From the IMG/VR virus record IMGVR_UViG_3300023296_000874, positions 1 to 31,593 of that record: 31,593 nucleotides of DNA; one strand, 5' to 3'. This document shows positions 20,187-26,521 of this stretch, in pieces; position 1 is the first letter of the stretch; each line of letters starts with the position of its first letter. The notes under the pieces were generated by a model. The model saw nothing but the letters and a program-made list of their open reading frames with translations. It searched no databases and was not told the origin of the DNA. Source of the stretch: a virus. The translations under genes and the position numbers were made by a program.

Positions 20187-20720
20187 TCAAGAAATGGGTA
20201 CCAACAGCGTACTCATGGAGTTGCCCTGGAACGAGATCTTGCTCTCCACCTTGGCAACGTCGGCCAGGGCCTCGATCACCTTCATCATCTGCGCTTGACC
20301 CACGTCGCGTCTACGCATCTCACGACGGCGGAAGCGTACTTCGACCTTCACCCGACTGCCCTCGCTGATGAACTGTCGGATCTTGCGGACCTTGGTGTCA
20401 AAGTCGTGGGTGTCCGTAGTGGGACGGAACTTGATCTCACGCACGGAGTTGGCAGCAGAGTTCCTCCGCTGCTCCTTCTTGGCCTTCTGGCTCGCGTACC
20501 GCATCTTCCCGAAGTCGACAATCTTGCAGACGGGCGGGGTGGCATCGGGGGACACTTCAACAAGGTCAAGCCCTGCGTCCTGCGCGCGGTTGTACGCGTC
20601 ACGGGTCATGAAGATGCCAAGTTGGCGTCCCGTCTCGTCAATGAGACGTACGCGGGTTGCTCGGATTTCTCGATTGCGGCGAGGCCCATTATCGGGACTC
20701 TTATCACGGCGAGGGGGCAC
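20187..20720 (-). CDS. infC: Translation initiation factor IF3
   Basis: This encodes 177 residues covering both IF3 domains. The N-terminal domain (13-82) has REIRATRVRLIDETG, GLDLVEVSPDATPPVCKIVDFGK; the C-terminal domain (90-177) has VREIKFRPTTDTHDFDTK, GSRVKVEVRFRRREM and a closing GNSMSTLLVP. IF3 binds the 30S subunit, checks the start codon and prevents early 50S joining. A complete IF3 in a phage would let the virus favour its own mRNAs. The start is a GTG at 20720 with AGGAG eight bases upstream; bacterial infC itself uses an unusual AUU start for feedback control, so the non-ATG start is noteworthy. Confidence 0.93.
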   Translation of the reverse strand: MPPRRDKSPDNGPRRNREIRATRVRLIDETGRQLGIFMTRDAYNRAQDAGLDLVEVSPDATPPVCKIVDFGKMRYASQKAKKEQRRNSAANSVREIKFRPTTDTHDFDTKVRKIRQFISEGSRVKVEVRFRRREMRRRDVGQAQMMKVIEALADVAKVESKISFQGNSMSTLLVPIS

Positions 20721-20802
20721 GAATTCTACTCCTATGTGTCCATCTCACACCCACAGGTGAATCCTGTCGAGTGGGGGATGGTTTTGGTGTGGTTGCAGTC
20801 TC

Positions 20803-21615
20803 TCACGAACTTGCACCAGAGAACACCTGCTGAGGGTTCTCGATGATGCGGCGTTGCCAGGGAGGGATGTGCGTAGCGGTTACCCAGTGAAGGGAGATCA
20901 TGATGAGGATTGCGCCGACGTCGTGTGGGCAAAAGTAGTGGATCCAATGTGGGTCCGGTACAGCATACCCGGCGAATATCGCACTCAGGCGGATCAGAGT
21001 AACGGCTATGAAAGAAAGTACCACGACAAACAGGAAGAAGGTGCGCTGTCCCACTGCGCCCCACACTACCTTCTGGTCTTTCTGACTGATCGCTCCGTTG
21101 TAGTTGGCCTCACCCTCATCCTCGAAGGCGCGGCGGTAGAGGTACCTCAGCTCGTCCTTGAGAATAATGGGCCAGATGATCATGGTGAAGATGGTCAGGC
21201 CCCGGACGTATGGCTCTGCACTGATTGACAGGGGTCCGAACACCCACAACAGCAGTCCAGTCACCAGCGTCCCGAAGGCAATCACCCACTTCGACAGTGT
21301 GGTCACCTTCTGGAGAAACGTCGCCACCTTGTCGAGCTGAACGTTGATCTTCACGTCCAGAGAAAGGACCGGCACCAACACCTTGAAGATGAAGAAGTAG
21401 AACGCCTTCTCGCGGAGAGTGTGCGGTACGAGCTGCTCTGTGCCGTTCTCAAGCAACAGGTACGGCTTCTCGCACGCCGGACACTCGAGTTTGATCGCGC
21501 GCACCTTGCCATCGGGTGCGCTGCCTTTGAAGGCTTCTGGACAGTCGAACTTGATCTGAACTTTGCACCGGGGGCACTCGGCCCCTACGTGTCCATCCTC
21601 GTGGAAGCGGAGCAT
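20803..21615 (-). CDS. Zinc-ribbon membrane protein
   Basis: The ATG at 21615 overlaps the histidine phosphatase stop and follows GAAGGTGA; the product is 270 residues. The N-terminal 60 residues carry CPRC and CPAC pairs, a zinc ribbon. Four hydrophobic segments follow: roughly 108-128, 137-155, 190-212 and 226-248. Between the second and third lies a charged loop. The ribbon would face the cytoplasm. No family is recognised. It is located between histidine phosphatase and IF3 genes; its 3' end is 82 bases from the IF3 start. Confidence 0.78.
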   Translation of the reverse strand: MLRFHEDGHVGAECPRCKVQIKFDCPEAFKGSAPDGKVRAIKLECPACEKPYLLLENGTEQLVPHTLREKAFYFFIFKVLVPVLSLDVKINVQLDKVATFLQKVTTLSKWVIAFGTLVTGLLLWVFGPLSISAEPYVRGLTIFTMIIWPIILKDELRYLYRRAFEDEGEANYNGAISQKDQKVVWGAVGQRTFFLFVVVLSFIAVTLIRLSAIFAGYAVPDPHWIHYFCPHDVGAILIMISLHWVTATHIPPWQRRIIENPQQVFSGASS

Positions 21616-22298
21616 CACTCACCTTCGTAGATGTAGCCCTTGTCCTGCTTGCCTTCGATCAGCCGAATGCCGCAGTTCTTGGGGTTGGGTTCGGCGTTGA
21701 GCCATTCAGGGGAGAGGTGCAGCCACATCATCACGAAACAGCGAAGCGTCGTGCCGTGACACACCACGATGATGTTGTCGATTCCGTGCCTGTCGCAGTC
21801 ACGGTGGAACGTGCCGAAGCTCTGATGCACACGAACTGCCACGTCGAAGCGGCTTTCACCACCCCAGGGGCGAGCGTAGAGCCTGCCTTCAGATGCGAGG
21901 CAGCGGTCGTAGTCGTCTGCGATGTGGGGGAAGTGGTCGCGGGTGCTCTCGGAGGCAATGCCGTTGAGGGCTCCGAACTGCTGCTCAACCAAGAGCAGGT
22001 TCTCACGTCGGTCGATGACGTGCTTGGGGTCAAGGCCGCGAACGATGGTGTCCGCCGTCTGACGGGCACGGGCGTAGGGGCTGTTCCACACGCGGTAGCG
22101 GTTGAGGTTGGGCCGCTCATCAAAGCCCTGGCTCTGAGGGTTCTCAGCAAGCCAGGTGTTCAGAGCAACACGGGCGCGCATAGCCTGAGCCACCCCTTCC
22201 TCACTGAGGTCGATGGCGTTGTCGGCAACTCGTCGATACAGCGTCGGGTCGACGTTGCCCTCTGATTCACCGTGACGGATCAGCAAAATACGCTTCAT
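21615..22298 (-). CDS. Histidine phosphatase (phosphoglycerate mutase-like)
   Basis: I start at the ATG at 22298, with GAGGAA upstream, giving 227 residues. LLIRHGESEGN carries the phosphorylated His9 and Arg8 of the histidine phosphatase superfamily. SPYARARQTADTI is the second Arg region, ARPWGGESRFDVAVRV contains the acid region and VVCHGTTLRCF the second catalytic His. Members dephosphorylate sugars, cofactors, nucleotides or proteins; the substrate cannot be told. A divergent group with dCMP deaminase starts 70 bases away. Confidence 0.88.
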   Translation of the reverse strand: MKRILLIRHGESEGNVDPTLYRRVADNAIDLSEEGVAQAMRARVALNTWLAENPQSQGFDERPNLNRYRVWNSPYARARQTADTIVRGLDPKHVIDRRENLLLVEQQFGALNGIASESTRDHFPHIADDYDRCLASEGRLYARPWGGESRFDVAVRVHQSFGTFHRDCDRHGIDNIIVVCHGTTLRCFVMMWLHLSPEWLNAEPNPKNCGIRLIEGKQDKGYIYEGE

Positions 22299-22368
22299 GC
22301 AAGTTTCCTCTTGTCGGAGCAACGAGTGGTCGCCGTGTGTACTCAGACACCGAACCCAAGGAGGAAGC

Positions 22369-22593
22369 GTGAAAAGCTCGAAACGTCTCGCAGTCGTACT
22401 TACCGATCTGGTGCCCCAACGGGTGTTCCTCTACAAGCTGGACGCCATCACCCTCGAGGTGAAGCAACAGCTCCGGGCAGACGTGCGCCTCCGCTTGGCT
22501 GAGACAGGACTCATCAGCTCCTTTGTGATCCCTACCAACATCTCCAAGATTTGCGACGACATCATGTACGTGAAGACCGAGGACATCCTATGA
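22369..22593 (+). CDS. Hypothetical small protein
   Basis: I start at the GTG at 22369, which has a perfect AGGAGG five bases upstream; the ATG at 22297 would read through the divergent intergenic region. The 74 residues include LAVVLTDLVPQRVFLYKLD and a basic helix KQQLRADVRLRLAETG. No motif is recognised. The stop overlaps the next ATG (ATGA), so it opens a three-gene set ending in dCMP deaminase. Confidence 0.72.
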   Translation: MKSSKRLAVVLTDLVPQRVFLYKLDAITLEVKQQLRADVRLRLAETGLISSFVIPTNISKICDDIMYVKTEDIL

Positions 22594-22913
22594 GAATCCC
22601 CCTGTTCGCCTTCCACACTCAGCCCGACTTCCCTCAACAGCAGCGCGATCTCGGCTACCCAGTGTTCGCGGCGGTTGTCCCCACGGACGTCGGCCTGGTT
22701 GTCGGACGTGGCTACCGCATCTACAAGGTGGGTGCGGGCAAGTTCCAGGGCACCTGGCAAGCCGTCAACTTTGTTGAGGGTGCCTGGCTCGAGGAGGGTG
22801 ACGAGCTCAGCCTCGGGAAGGCCGTCTGGAACGATGACCGGGACGTGTGGACGTGTGAAGACGAGCCACCCGACGTAGACCAACACCGCGCAGCAATGGA
22901 CGCCTCCGAATGA
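22590..22913 (+). CDS. Hypothetical protein
   Basis: The ATG at 22590 overlaps the previous stop and gives 107 residues. The sequence is beta-rich (VFAAVVPTDVGLVVGRGYRIYKVG) with a Trp-containing middle (GTWQAVNFVEGAWLEEGD) and an acidic C-terminus. It is soluble, probably a small beta barrel. No family is recognised. It overlaps the dCMP deaminase start by 4 bases, so the genes are translationally coupled. Confidence 0.72.
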   Translation: MRIPLFAFHTQPDFPQQQRDLGYPVFAAVVPTDVGLVVGRGYRIYKVGAGKFQGTWQAVNFVEGAWLEEGDELSLGKAVWNDDRDVWTCEDEPPDVDQHRAAMDASE

Positions 22914-23548
22914 AGCTCAAGCACATCCAGATTCGTATCGAGCAGTGCCTTGCACTCTCCAAAGCCTCCAACTGCCCACGCCGCAAGTTCGGAGCCCTCC
23001 TACTCGACCCTGAGCGCAATGTCATCCTGATGGACGGCTACAACGGTGCTGCTCGTGGCGGCGGCAAGCTGTGTGGGGGAGATTGGTGCCACCGAGACGG
23101 ACTCAAGCCCGAGGACCTGACAGTACACGGCAACGGCGGGGACGATGACATTGAAGACTGCTACATCAAGCAGTTCGGTGAGCACATCTGCCTTCCTGAC
23201 GGCCGTCCGATCTACTGGCGTAAGGACGCCAACGAGCACCGTGCCCATCTGCTCGAGAAGTACGCCCCCATCCAGTCGGGCACTCACATGGAAGTGGGCT
23301 GCCACCATGCAGAGATGAACGTCATCTGCAACTCGGCTGCGAGCGGTACGGCTTCCAACGGTGCCTGGCTCATCGTCACCGGGGAGCCCTGCCTGATGTG
23401 CAGCAAGCTCATCCACCACGCCGGGATCGCCAAGGTGATCGTCGTCGCGAATGGCTACATGGGAGCCAACGGGGTAGAGTACCTCAAGCAGCACGGTGTC
23501 GAAGTGCAGGCCGTTGAAGGACCGACCGACCCACGCTTGGAAACATGA
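22910..23548 (+). CDS. dCMP deaminase
   Basis: This encodes 212 residues. CHHAEMN (131-137) supplies the zinc His133 and catalytic Glu135, and PCLMCSKLIHHAGI (160-173) supplies the two zinc Cys. The long insert at 50-125 with CGGDWCHRDG matches the extended forms of the dCMP deaminase/ComEB family. The enzyme converts dCMP to dUMP for thymidylate synthesis, usually controlled by dCTP and dTTP. It complements the dNMP kinase at 3449. There is no thymidylate synthase in the window. Confidence 0.9.
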   Translation: MKLKHIQIRIEQCLALSKASNCPRRKFGALLLDPERNVILMDGYNGAARGGGKLCGGDWCHRDGLKPEDLTVHGNGGDDDIEDCYIKQFGEHICLPDGRPIYWRKDANEHRAHLLEKYAPIQSGTHMEVGCHHAEMNVICNSAASGTASNGAWLIVTGEPCLMCSKLIHHAGIAKVIVVANGYMGANGVEYLKQHGVEVQAVEGPTDPRLET

Positions 23549-23549
23549 C

Positions 23550-23957
23550 ATGAATGACGCGACGCTGGATGTCACCGTTGCCCACGTCTTCGAGACGTGG
23601 GGTGACAAGCTCCACTCCAGACACGGGGCGAAGCCCTGCTTCATCTGTAAGACGGATACCGAGTGGATCGACATCAGCTTCGAGTGTCGCTTGTGCTCCC
23701 CCGAGTGCGATCGGACCCTGACCCGCCAATGGGCAGAGGACTACAACGCGGCGACGGAGGAGTATGGTCCACCCACGATGGAGGACGCCTTCGACGCCCT
23801 GTTCGAGCTCACCGTGGAAGTGCTAACGGACGAGTCAACGGACCTCGATGGCGAGGCCGTAGACGTGCTGCCGTCCAGTCCACCCGTTGATGCCGCCCCG
23901 GTTGTTCCCAATCTGGAACTCGGCGTCACCGCCCCGGACACCCTTGATGAGGTGTAG
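23550..23957 (+). CDS. Hypothetical protein with possible zinc site
   Basis: The ATG at 23550, one base after the deaminase stop, gives 135 residues. Residues 25-55 include PCFICKTD, ECRLCSPECD, a pattern of Cys pairs suggesting one or two zinc ions. Then follows an acidic helical region (TMEDAFDALFELTVEVL) and a low-complexity tail. The last 123 bases are antisense to the 3' part of the convergent gene at 23835, whose sequence there looks more constrained, so the tail of this protein is probably free to vary. Confidence 0.68.
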   Translation: MNDATLDVTVAHVFETWGDKLHSRHGAKPCFICKTDTEWIDISFECRLCSPECDRTLTRQWAEDYNAATEEYGPPTMEDAFDALFELTVEVLTDESTDLDGEAVDVLPSSPPVDAAPVVPNLELGVTAPDTLDEV

Positions 23958-24149
23958 GTAGACCTTGCCCTTCACCTTGACGAGGACGATGTCGCCCTTG
24001 CTCAGCTCGGTGTCTGCCGTGATGGGGGTCAACTCCACCTCAGCTCCGTCCTTCACCTTCGGGTGCATGGAGCTACCGCGTGGATGAATGACGGCGTTGG
24101 CTCCCGTCCCCAGCTTCTCAATCGCTGCTTGTGCCCAATTCCTGCCCAT
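23835..24149 (-). CDS. Signal-peptidase/LexA-fold (S24/S26-like) protein
   Basis: This encodes 104 residues from an ATG with GGAGG six bases upstream. GSSMHPKVKDG matches the G-x-SMxPxIxxG nucleophile loop, LSKGDIVLVKV the following strand, and IGNNRGGINGW with VYGLAIEV the final strands of the S24/S26 fold. At the position of the LexA lysine the sequence reads VYLHLIK, so a His (65) may replace Lys, as in Sec11/SipW-type signal peptidases. There is no DNA-binding domain and no membrane anchor. It could be a UmuD-like or regulatory protease. Confidence 0.7.
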   Translation of the reverse strand: MGRNWAQAAIEKLGTGANAVIHPRGSSMHPKVKDGAEVELTPITADTELSKGDIVLVKVKGKVYLHLIKGVRGGDAEFQIGNNRGGINGWTGRQHVYGLAIEVR

Positions 24150-24864
24150 CTTCGTCCTCCTCTACACCCAACAGCAATGTCATGCGGTCGGGTGGGTCAG
24201 CTACGGGACCCTCGGCGCGTAGCACCTCAGCCAGTAGTCTGTTCAGTTCATGCGCCCCATCGTCAACGGGGGCCGATGTTGCCACTTCGTCAAGCAGTGC
24301 CGAGCTGATGTTCCTGAGCAGGTTGTTCGCCTGATCAGATCCAAGGTCGAACCTGTAGGTCTGCCCCTCAAGGCTCGCCGTGACGCGGTTGCGCTCATTC
24401 AGTACCCCATTGAGTCTTAGGATCTCTTCTTGGAAGCGGGTGTTGCGTTGACGTAGTCCTTGGTTCTCACCCGCATACCGCGCCAGTGCCTCAGCGTTCG
24501 GGGTAGCGTTCTCACGCAGCGATCTCACCTCTTCAGCAAGCTCATCACCGCGAGAGGCCTCAGCGTCAGCGCCGGAGACGTAGCCCCGTACCTCCATGGC
24601 GAGTCGTGCATCGGGAACGTTCCCGCCGAGTGCTTCACGCACGGCAGCGAGAGTCCCAATCGCCAACTGGGTCTCTACTACGGAGTCCTCATACCGGTTC
24701 ATCGCGGACTGAGCTTCCTCGGTCCACAGACTCAGCTCGCTCTGGTGGCGGGCCAGTGCTTGCGTGTGCCTTCGGTCTGAGATCCGGTACTTCACGTACC
24801 AGAACACCAACGCGCACGTCGCAATCCCGTAGATGATCCAGTAACCGTTAGACACCTCCTCCAT
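24118..24864 (-). CDS. Membrane-anchored coiled-coil protein with acidic C-terminal motif
   Basis: This encodes 248 residues. One transmembrane segment lies at about 7-26 (GYWIIYGIATCALVFWYVKY). It is followed by long helices with coiled-coil character (about 32-75 and 105-160, for example NQGLRQRNTRFQEEILRLNG). The C-terminal end reads PPDRMTLLLGVEEDEDG, a looser match to the shared R-hydrophobic-T-M-L-M-acidic motif. The ATG at 24864 is the third start in the tandem translation-start repeat at 24858-24890. Its 3' 32 bases overlap the signal-peptidase-like gene. No family is recognised. Confidence 0.78.
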   Translation of the reverse strand: MEEVSNGYWIIYGIATCALVFWYVKYRISDRRHTQALARHQSELSLWTEEAQSAMNRYEDSVVETQLAIGTLAAVREALGGNVPDARLAMEVRGYVSGADAEASRGDELAEEVRSLRENATPNAEALARYAGENQGLRQRNTRFQEEILRLNGVLNERNRVTASLEGQTYRFDLGSDQANNLLRNISSALLDEVATSAPVDDGAHELNRLLAEVLRAEGPVADPPDRMTLLLGVEEDEDGQELGTSSD

Positions 24865-24890
24865 ATCAGTCCTCCATATCAGTCCTCCAT
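24858..24890 (-). repeat. 13-bp tandem repeat forming successive translation starts with mini-ORFs
   Basis: The unit ATGGAGGACTGAT (minus strand) occurs twice in full plus a partial third copy (plus-strand copies 24858-24870, 24871-24883 and 24884-24890). Each unit reads ATG GAG GAC TGA, a complete M-E-D mini-ORF, while its GGAGG serves as the Shine-Dalgarno sequence, six bases ahead of the next ATG. The last ATG is that of the 24118 gene. This could be a slip duplication with no role, or a reinitiation device. Confidence 0.75.
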
Positions 24891-24932
24891 CAAGAGGGCT
24901 TCACGGCTCAAGGCCACAGGCTCTCTTGCGGG

Positions 24933-25088
24933 TTAGTACCCCGCGTCCTGGGTGTGAGGATATCGCACCATTCGGTAGTAGAGAATCAGGAAGACCGGAA
25001 CCCAGAGCGCTACCGTGCCAGCCGCAACCACAGGCCTCGAAGCGAGCTTCGCGCCTTTGCAAACAACCTTCCGAAGAGTCCGGACCAT
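24933..25088 (-). CDS. Small single-span membrane protein overlapping the exonuclease gene
   Basis: An ATG at 25088 with GGAGG four bases upstream opens a 51-residue frame ending in TAA at 24933. It begins MVRTLRKVVCKG and contains a hydrophobic segment AAGTVALWVPVFLILYY (about 22-38), then a basic, Tyr-rich end. The first 79 bases overlap the exonuclease 3' end in another frame. The strong ribosome-binding site and clear basic-hydrophobic-polar layout suggest a real product; no family is recognised. The remaining bases up to 24891 hold nothing else. Confidence 0.5.
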   Translation of the reverse strand: MVRTLRKVVCKGAKLASRPVVAAGTVALWVPVFLILYYRMVRYPHTQDAGY

Positions 25089-25642
25089 GTGTCCTCCATG
25101 AGATAGTCGTATACCTCAACCATGCGATCGACATCAGTAAGTGCGTCGTGCGCTCCATCATTGGAAACGCCGTAGTAGGCGCACACATTCCTCAAGGACA
25201 CCGACTTCATGCCGTTGGTGGAGTCGAAATACGGTACCCAGGCCAGAGTCACAGTGTCAATCTTGTGGTAGTCCCCGGTCCACTCTACGCCCTCGTGCCG
25301 GTCCCACTCCTTCTCGAGCATTCCCCAGTCGAAGGTGATGTTGTGGGCTACGAAGATTGCACCGGCAGTCATCTCGCAGTACTCACGCATCGCCGTCTCG
25401 TGGCTGACAACGCCGTGCGCTTCCCAAGCCGCGTGCGTGTACCCATTGATCTCCAGCGCCTTGCTGTCGGCCTTGTCCGGCCACCGAGGGTGCATGAACC
25501 ACTCCTTGCGGTGGAGCTGTTCACCGGAGGGTGAGCGGACTACTACGCCGATGCTGATGATCTCATGCTCGACCGGATCGAGGCCCGTGGTTTCAGTGTC
25601 TGTGAATGCAAGGTTGCGGTCCCGTGCAGCGATGTACGCCAT
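25010..25642 (-). CDS. DnaQ-type 3'-5' exonuclease (DEDDh)
   Basis: This encodes 210 residues. FTDTETTGLD (13-22, Exo I, Asp15 and Glu17), VAHNITFDWGML (98-109, Exo II, Asp105) and GAHDALTDV (163-171, Exo III, His165 and Asp170) give the complete DEDDh set, as in DnaQ, RNase T and oligoribonuclease. It may proofread for a phage polymerase, trim RNA or degrade host DNA. No polymerase domain is attached. The C-terminal 25 residues are basic and overlap a small membrane-protein frame. AGAGGA precedes the ATG. Confidence 0.88.
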   Translation of the reverse strand: MAYIAARDRNLAFTDTETTGLDPVEHEIISIGVVVRSPSGEQLHRKEWFMHPRWPDKADSKALEINGYTHAAWEAHGVVSHETAMREYCEMTAGAIFVAHNITFDWGMLEKEWDRHEGVEWTGDYHKIDTVTLAWVPYFDSTNGMKSVSLRNVCAYYGVSNDGAHDALTDVDRMVEVYDYLMEDTWSGLFGRLFAKARSSLRGLWLRLAR

Positions 25643-25650
25643 GTGTGTGT

Positions 25651-25672
25651 CCTCTTTGTTGTTTGAAAGAGG
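25651..25672 (-). promoter_or_regulatory. Hairpin over the exonuclease ribosome-binding site
   Basis: On the minus strand CCTCTTT (25672-25666) pairs with AAAGAGG (25657-25651) over an 8-base loop. The 3' arm is the AGAGG Shine-Dalgarno sequence of the exonuclease gene. The 7-bp stem is A/T-rich in its inner part and moderate in strength. It may repress translation until opened by a ribosome or a protein. Confidence 0.4.
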
Positions 25673-25703
25673 AACATGGAGTTTCAGCCGACCGCAGCGA
25701 TTC

Positions 25704-26144
25704 TTAGATCTCCGCTGCGCGTGGGTGGTTGCACACGAGCCTGTTCCCTGTCAGCTCAGATCGGAAGGGGCAGGAAGCACAGGTCAAGTCGACGAGTACA
25801 AACAAGGGTCGCCCGCTCTCTTCAGCGGTCTTGGGGCAGCGCACGCAGTGGAGGAGGGTCATGTCGGTACCCTCGCCTACCTCAAGCTGGCTCAGCTCGT
25901 CGAGGATCTGCTGCCTACGTTCGGAGCTCTCAGGGAACAGCACCGAGATGTCCACGTTGAGGCGGTCAGCCATACGCTGAGGAGCTGCCCGCCAGTTGCC
26001 GGTGGAGGTGATGGGGTCCTGCTCGCCAATCATGTAGCGCTCGACAGTGCCGTGCCCCGGTCGGGAGAACTTGCGGACGTAGTCCCGTGCGTTGAAAATG
26101 CCTTGCTTTTCCATCTCAAGAACCAGCGTGTTCTTATCCATCAT
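25704..26144 (-). CDS. HTH (XRE-like) regulator with Cys-rich C-terminal part
   Basis: I start at the ATG at 26144 (26141 is equally possible) with GGCGG upstream, giving 146 residues. Residues 3-70 (NTLVLEMEKQGIFNARDYVRKF, then GNWRAAPQRMADRLNVDISVLFPE) resemble the XRE/Cro-like HTH segment seen in phage and bacterial regulators, where it ends in LxxLFPE. The C-terminal part has CVRCPKTAEE and LTCASCPFRSEL, four Cys for a zinc site; the CPFR echoes the DUF6283-like protein. It may repress the structured intergenic region directly upstream. Confidence 0.75.
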   Translation of the reverse strand: MMDKNTLVLEMEKQGIFNARDYVRKFSRPGHGTVERYMIGEQDPITSTGNWRAAPQRMADRLNVDISVLFPESSERRQQILDELSQLEVGEGTDMTLLHCVRCPKTAEESGRPLFVLVDLTCASCPFRSELTGNRLVCNHPRAAEI

Positions 26145-26161
26145 GCAGCCGCCTTTTCGTT

Positions 26162-26175
26162 GGTGCCAAAGCACC
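26162..26175 (-). promoter_or_regulatory. Short hairpin upstream of the HTH gene
   Basis: GGTGC and GCACC flank a 4-base loop, 18 bases before the HTH gene start. It is symmetric enough to be an autoregulatory operator or a 5' stabilising hairpin. It is also the first of the inverted repeats in the 26145-26521 gene-free region. Confidence 0.35.
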
Positions 26176-26515
26176 GGGGTTTCCTCCTAAAACGCTGTCC
26201 GGCCCAGGTTCAGGTCCCAGAAATGGAGGAAAAGGCAGCGGGTGGAAAGTCAGACCCACAGCGACGAAACCTCACCGGAAAACCCATGAGGTTTGTACAT
26301 CACATGCCGAAGCACACGCTTTCCGGCACCTATACAGATGTATGAATATGGAACGGCCTGCGAGCGGATGTGACCTCTGATTAGTCATTCCAGAGGTCAT
26401 GTGCCGCGCCGATTGTAGCCGGTTCGTCGGGGAAGGACGGACCACGAACGCAGAAGCCGCTCCGTCCACCAGTGCAGGTGGGTTTCGGAGCGGCTTCTTG
26501 GGTATTTTGGGTTTT
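26176..26515 (+). ncRNA. Candidate structured non-coding RNA region
   Basis: The 377 bases between the HTH gene (start 26144) and the gene ending at 26522 hold no convincing gene, but many inverted repeats in series. TTTCCTCC/GGAGGAAA (8 bp) spans 26180-26232. AAACCTC/GAGGTTT (7 bp) spans 26267-26294. A 9-bp stem with a 2-base bulge and ACAC loop spans 26305-26328. ATACA/TGTAT spans 26332-26343. TGACCTCTG/CAGAGGTCA (9 bp) spans 26371-26399. GTTCGT/ACGAAC spans 26422-26449, and a 13-bp stem spans 26452-26498. The T-rich tail after the last stem favours a plus-strand RNA, antisense in direction to both neighbours. No match to tRNA, tmRNA, 6S or RNase P core sequence was recognised. It could instead be a replication or regulatory DNA site. 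Confidence 0.4.
26452..26515 (+). terminator. Strong hairpin with T-rich tail
   Basis: AGAAGCCGCTCCG (26452-26464) is perfectly complementary to CGGAGCGGCTTCT (26486-26498). Within the loop CCACC and GGTGG (26466-26470 and 26477-26481) pair as well. On the plus strand the stem is followed by TTGGGTATTTTGGGTTTT, an interrupted U-tract, so it resembles an intrinsic terminator of a plus-strand transcript. It also lies 23 bases after the stop of the minus-strand 26522 gene and could terminate that transcript, although no U-tract follows on that side. Confidence 0.65.
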
Positions 26516-26521
26516 CCCGGT

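Noticed and set aside
26205-26220. GGTTCAGGTCC resembling a T-arm
   Set aside because: Position 58 is G rather than A, two of five stem pairs fail, and no acceptor stem is present.
26222-26260. GAGGAAA followed by GGAAAGTC, reminiscent of RNase P RNA
   Set aside because: Only a few bases agree, and the conserved ACAGAAA and other core elements and spacing are absent.
26223-26345. 40-residue frame beginning MEEKAAGGKSDPQ inside the structured region
   Set aside because: Third codon positions are rich in A, unlike genes in this window. The ribosome-binding site is weak and two strong stems run through it.
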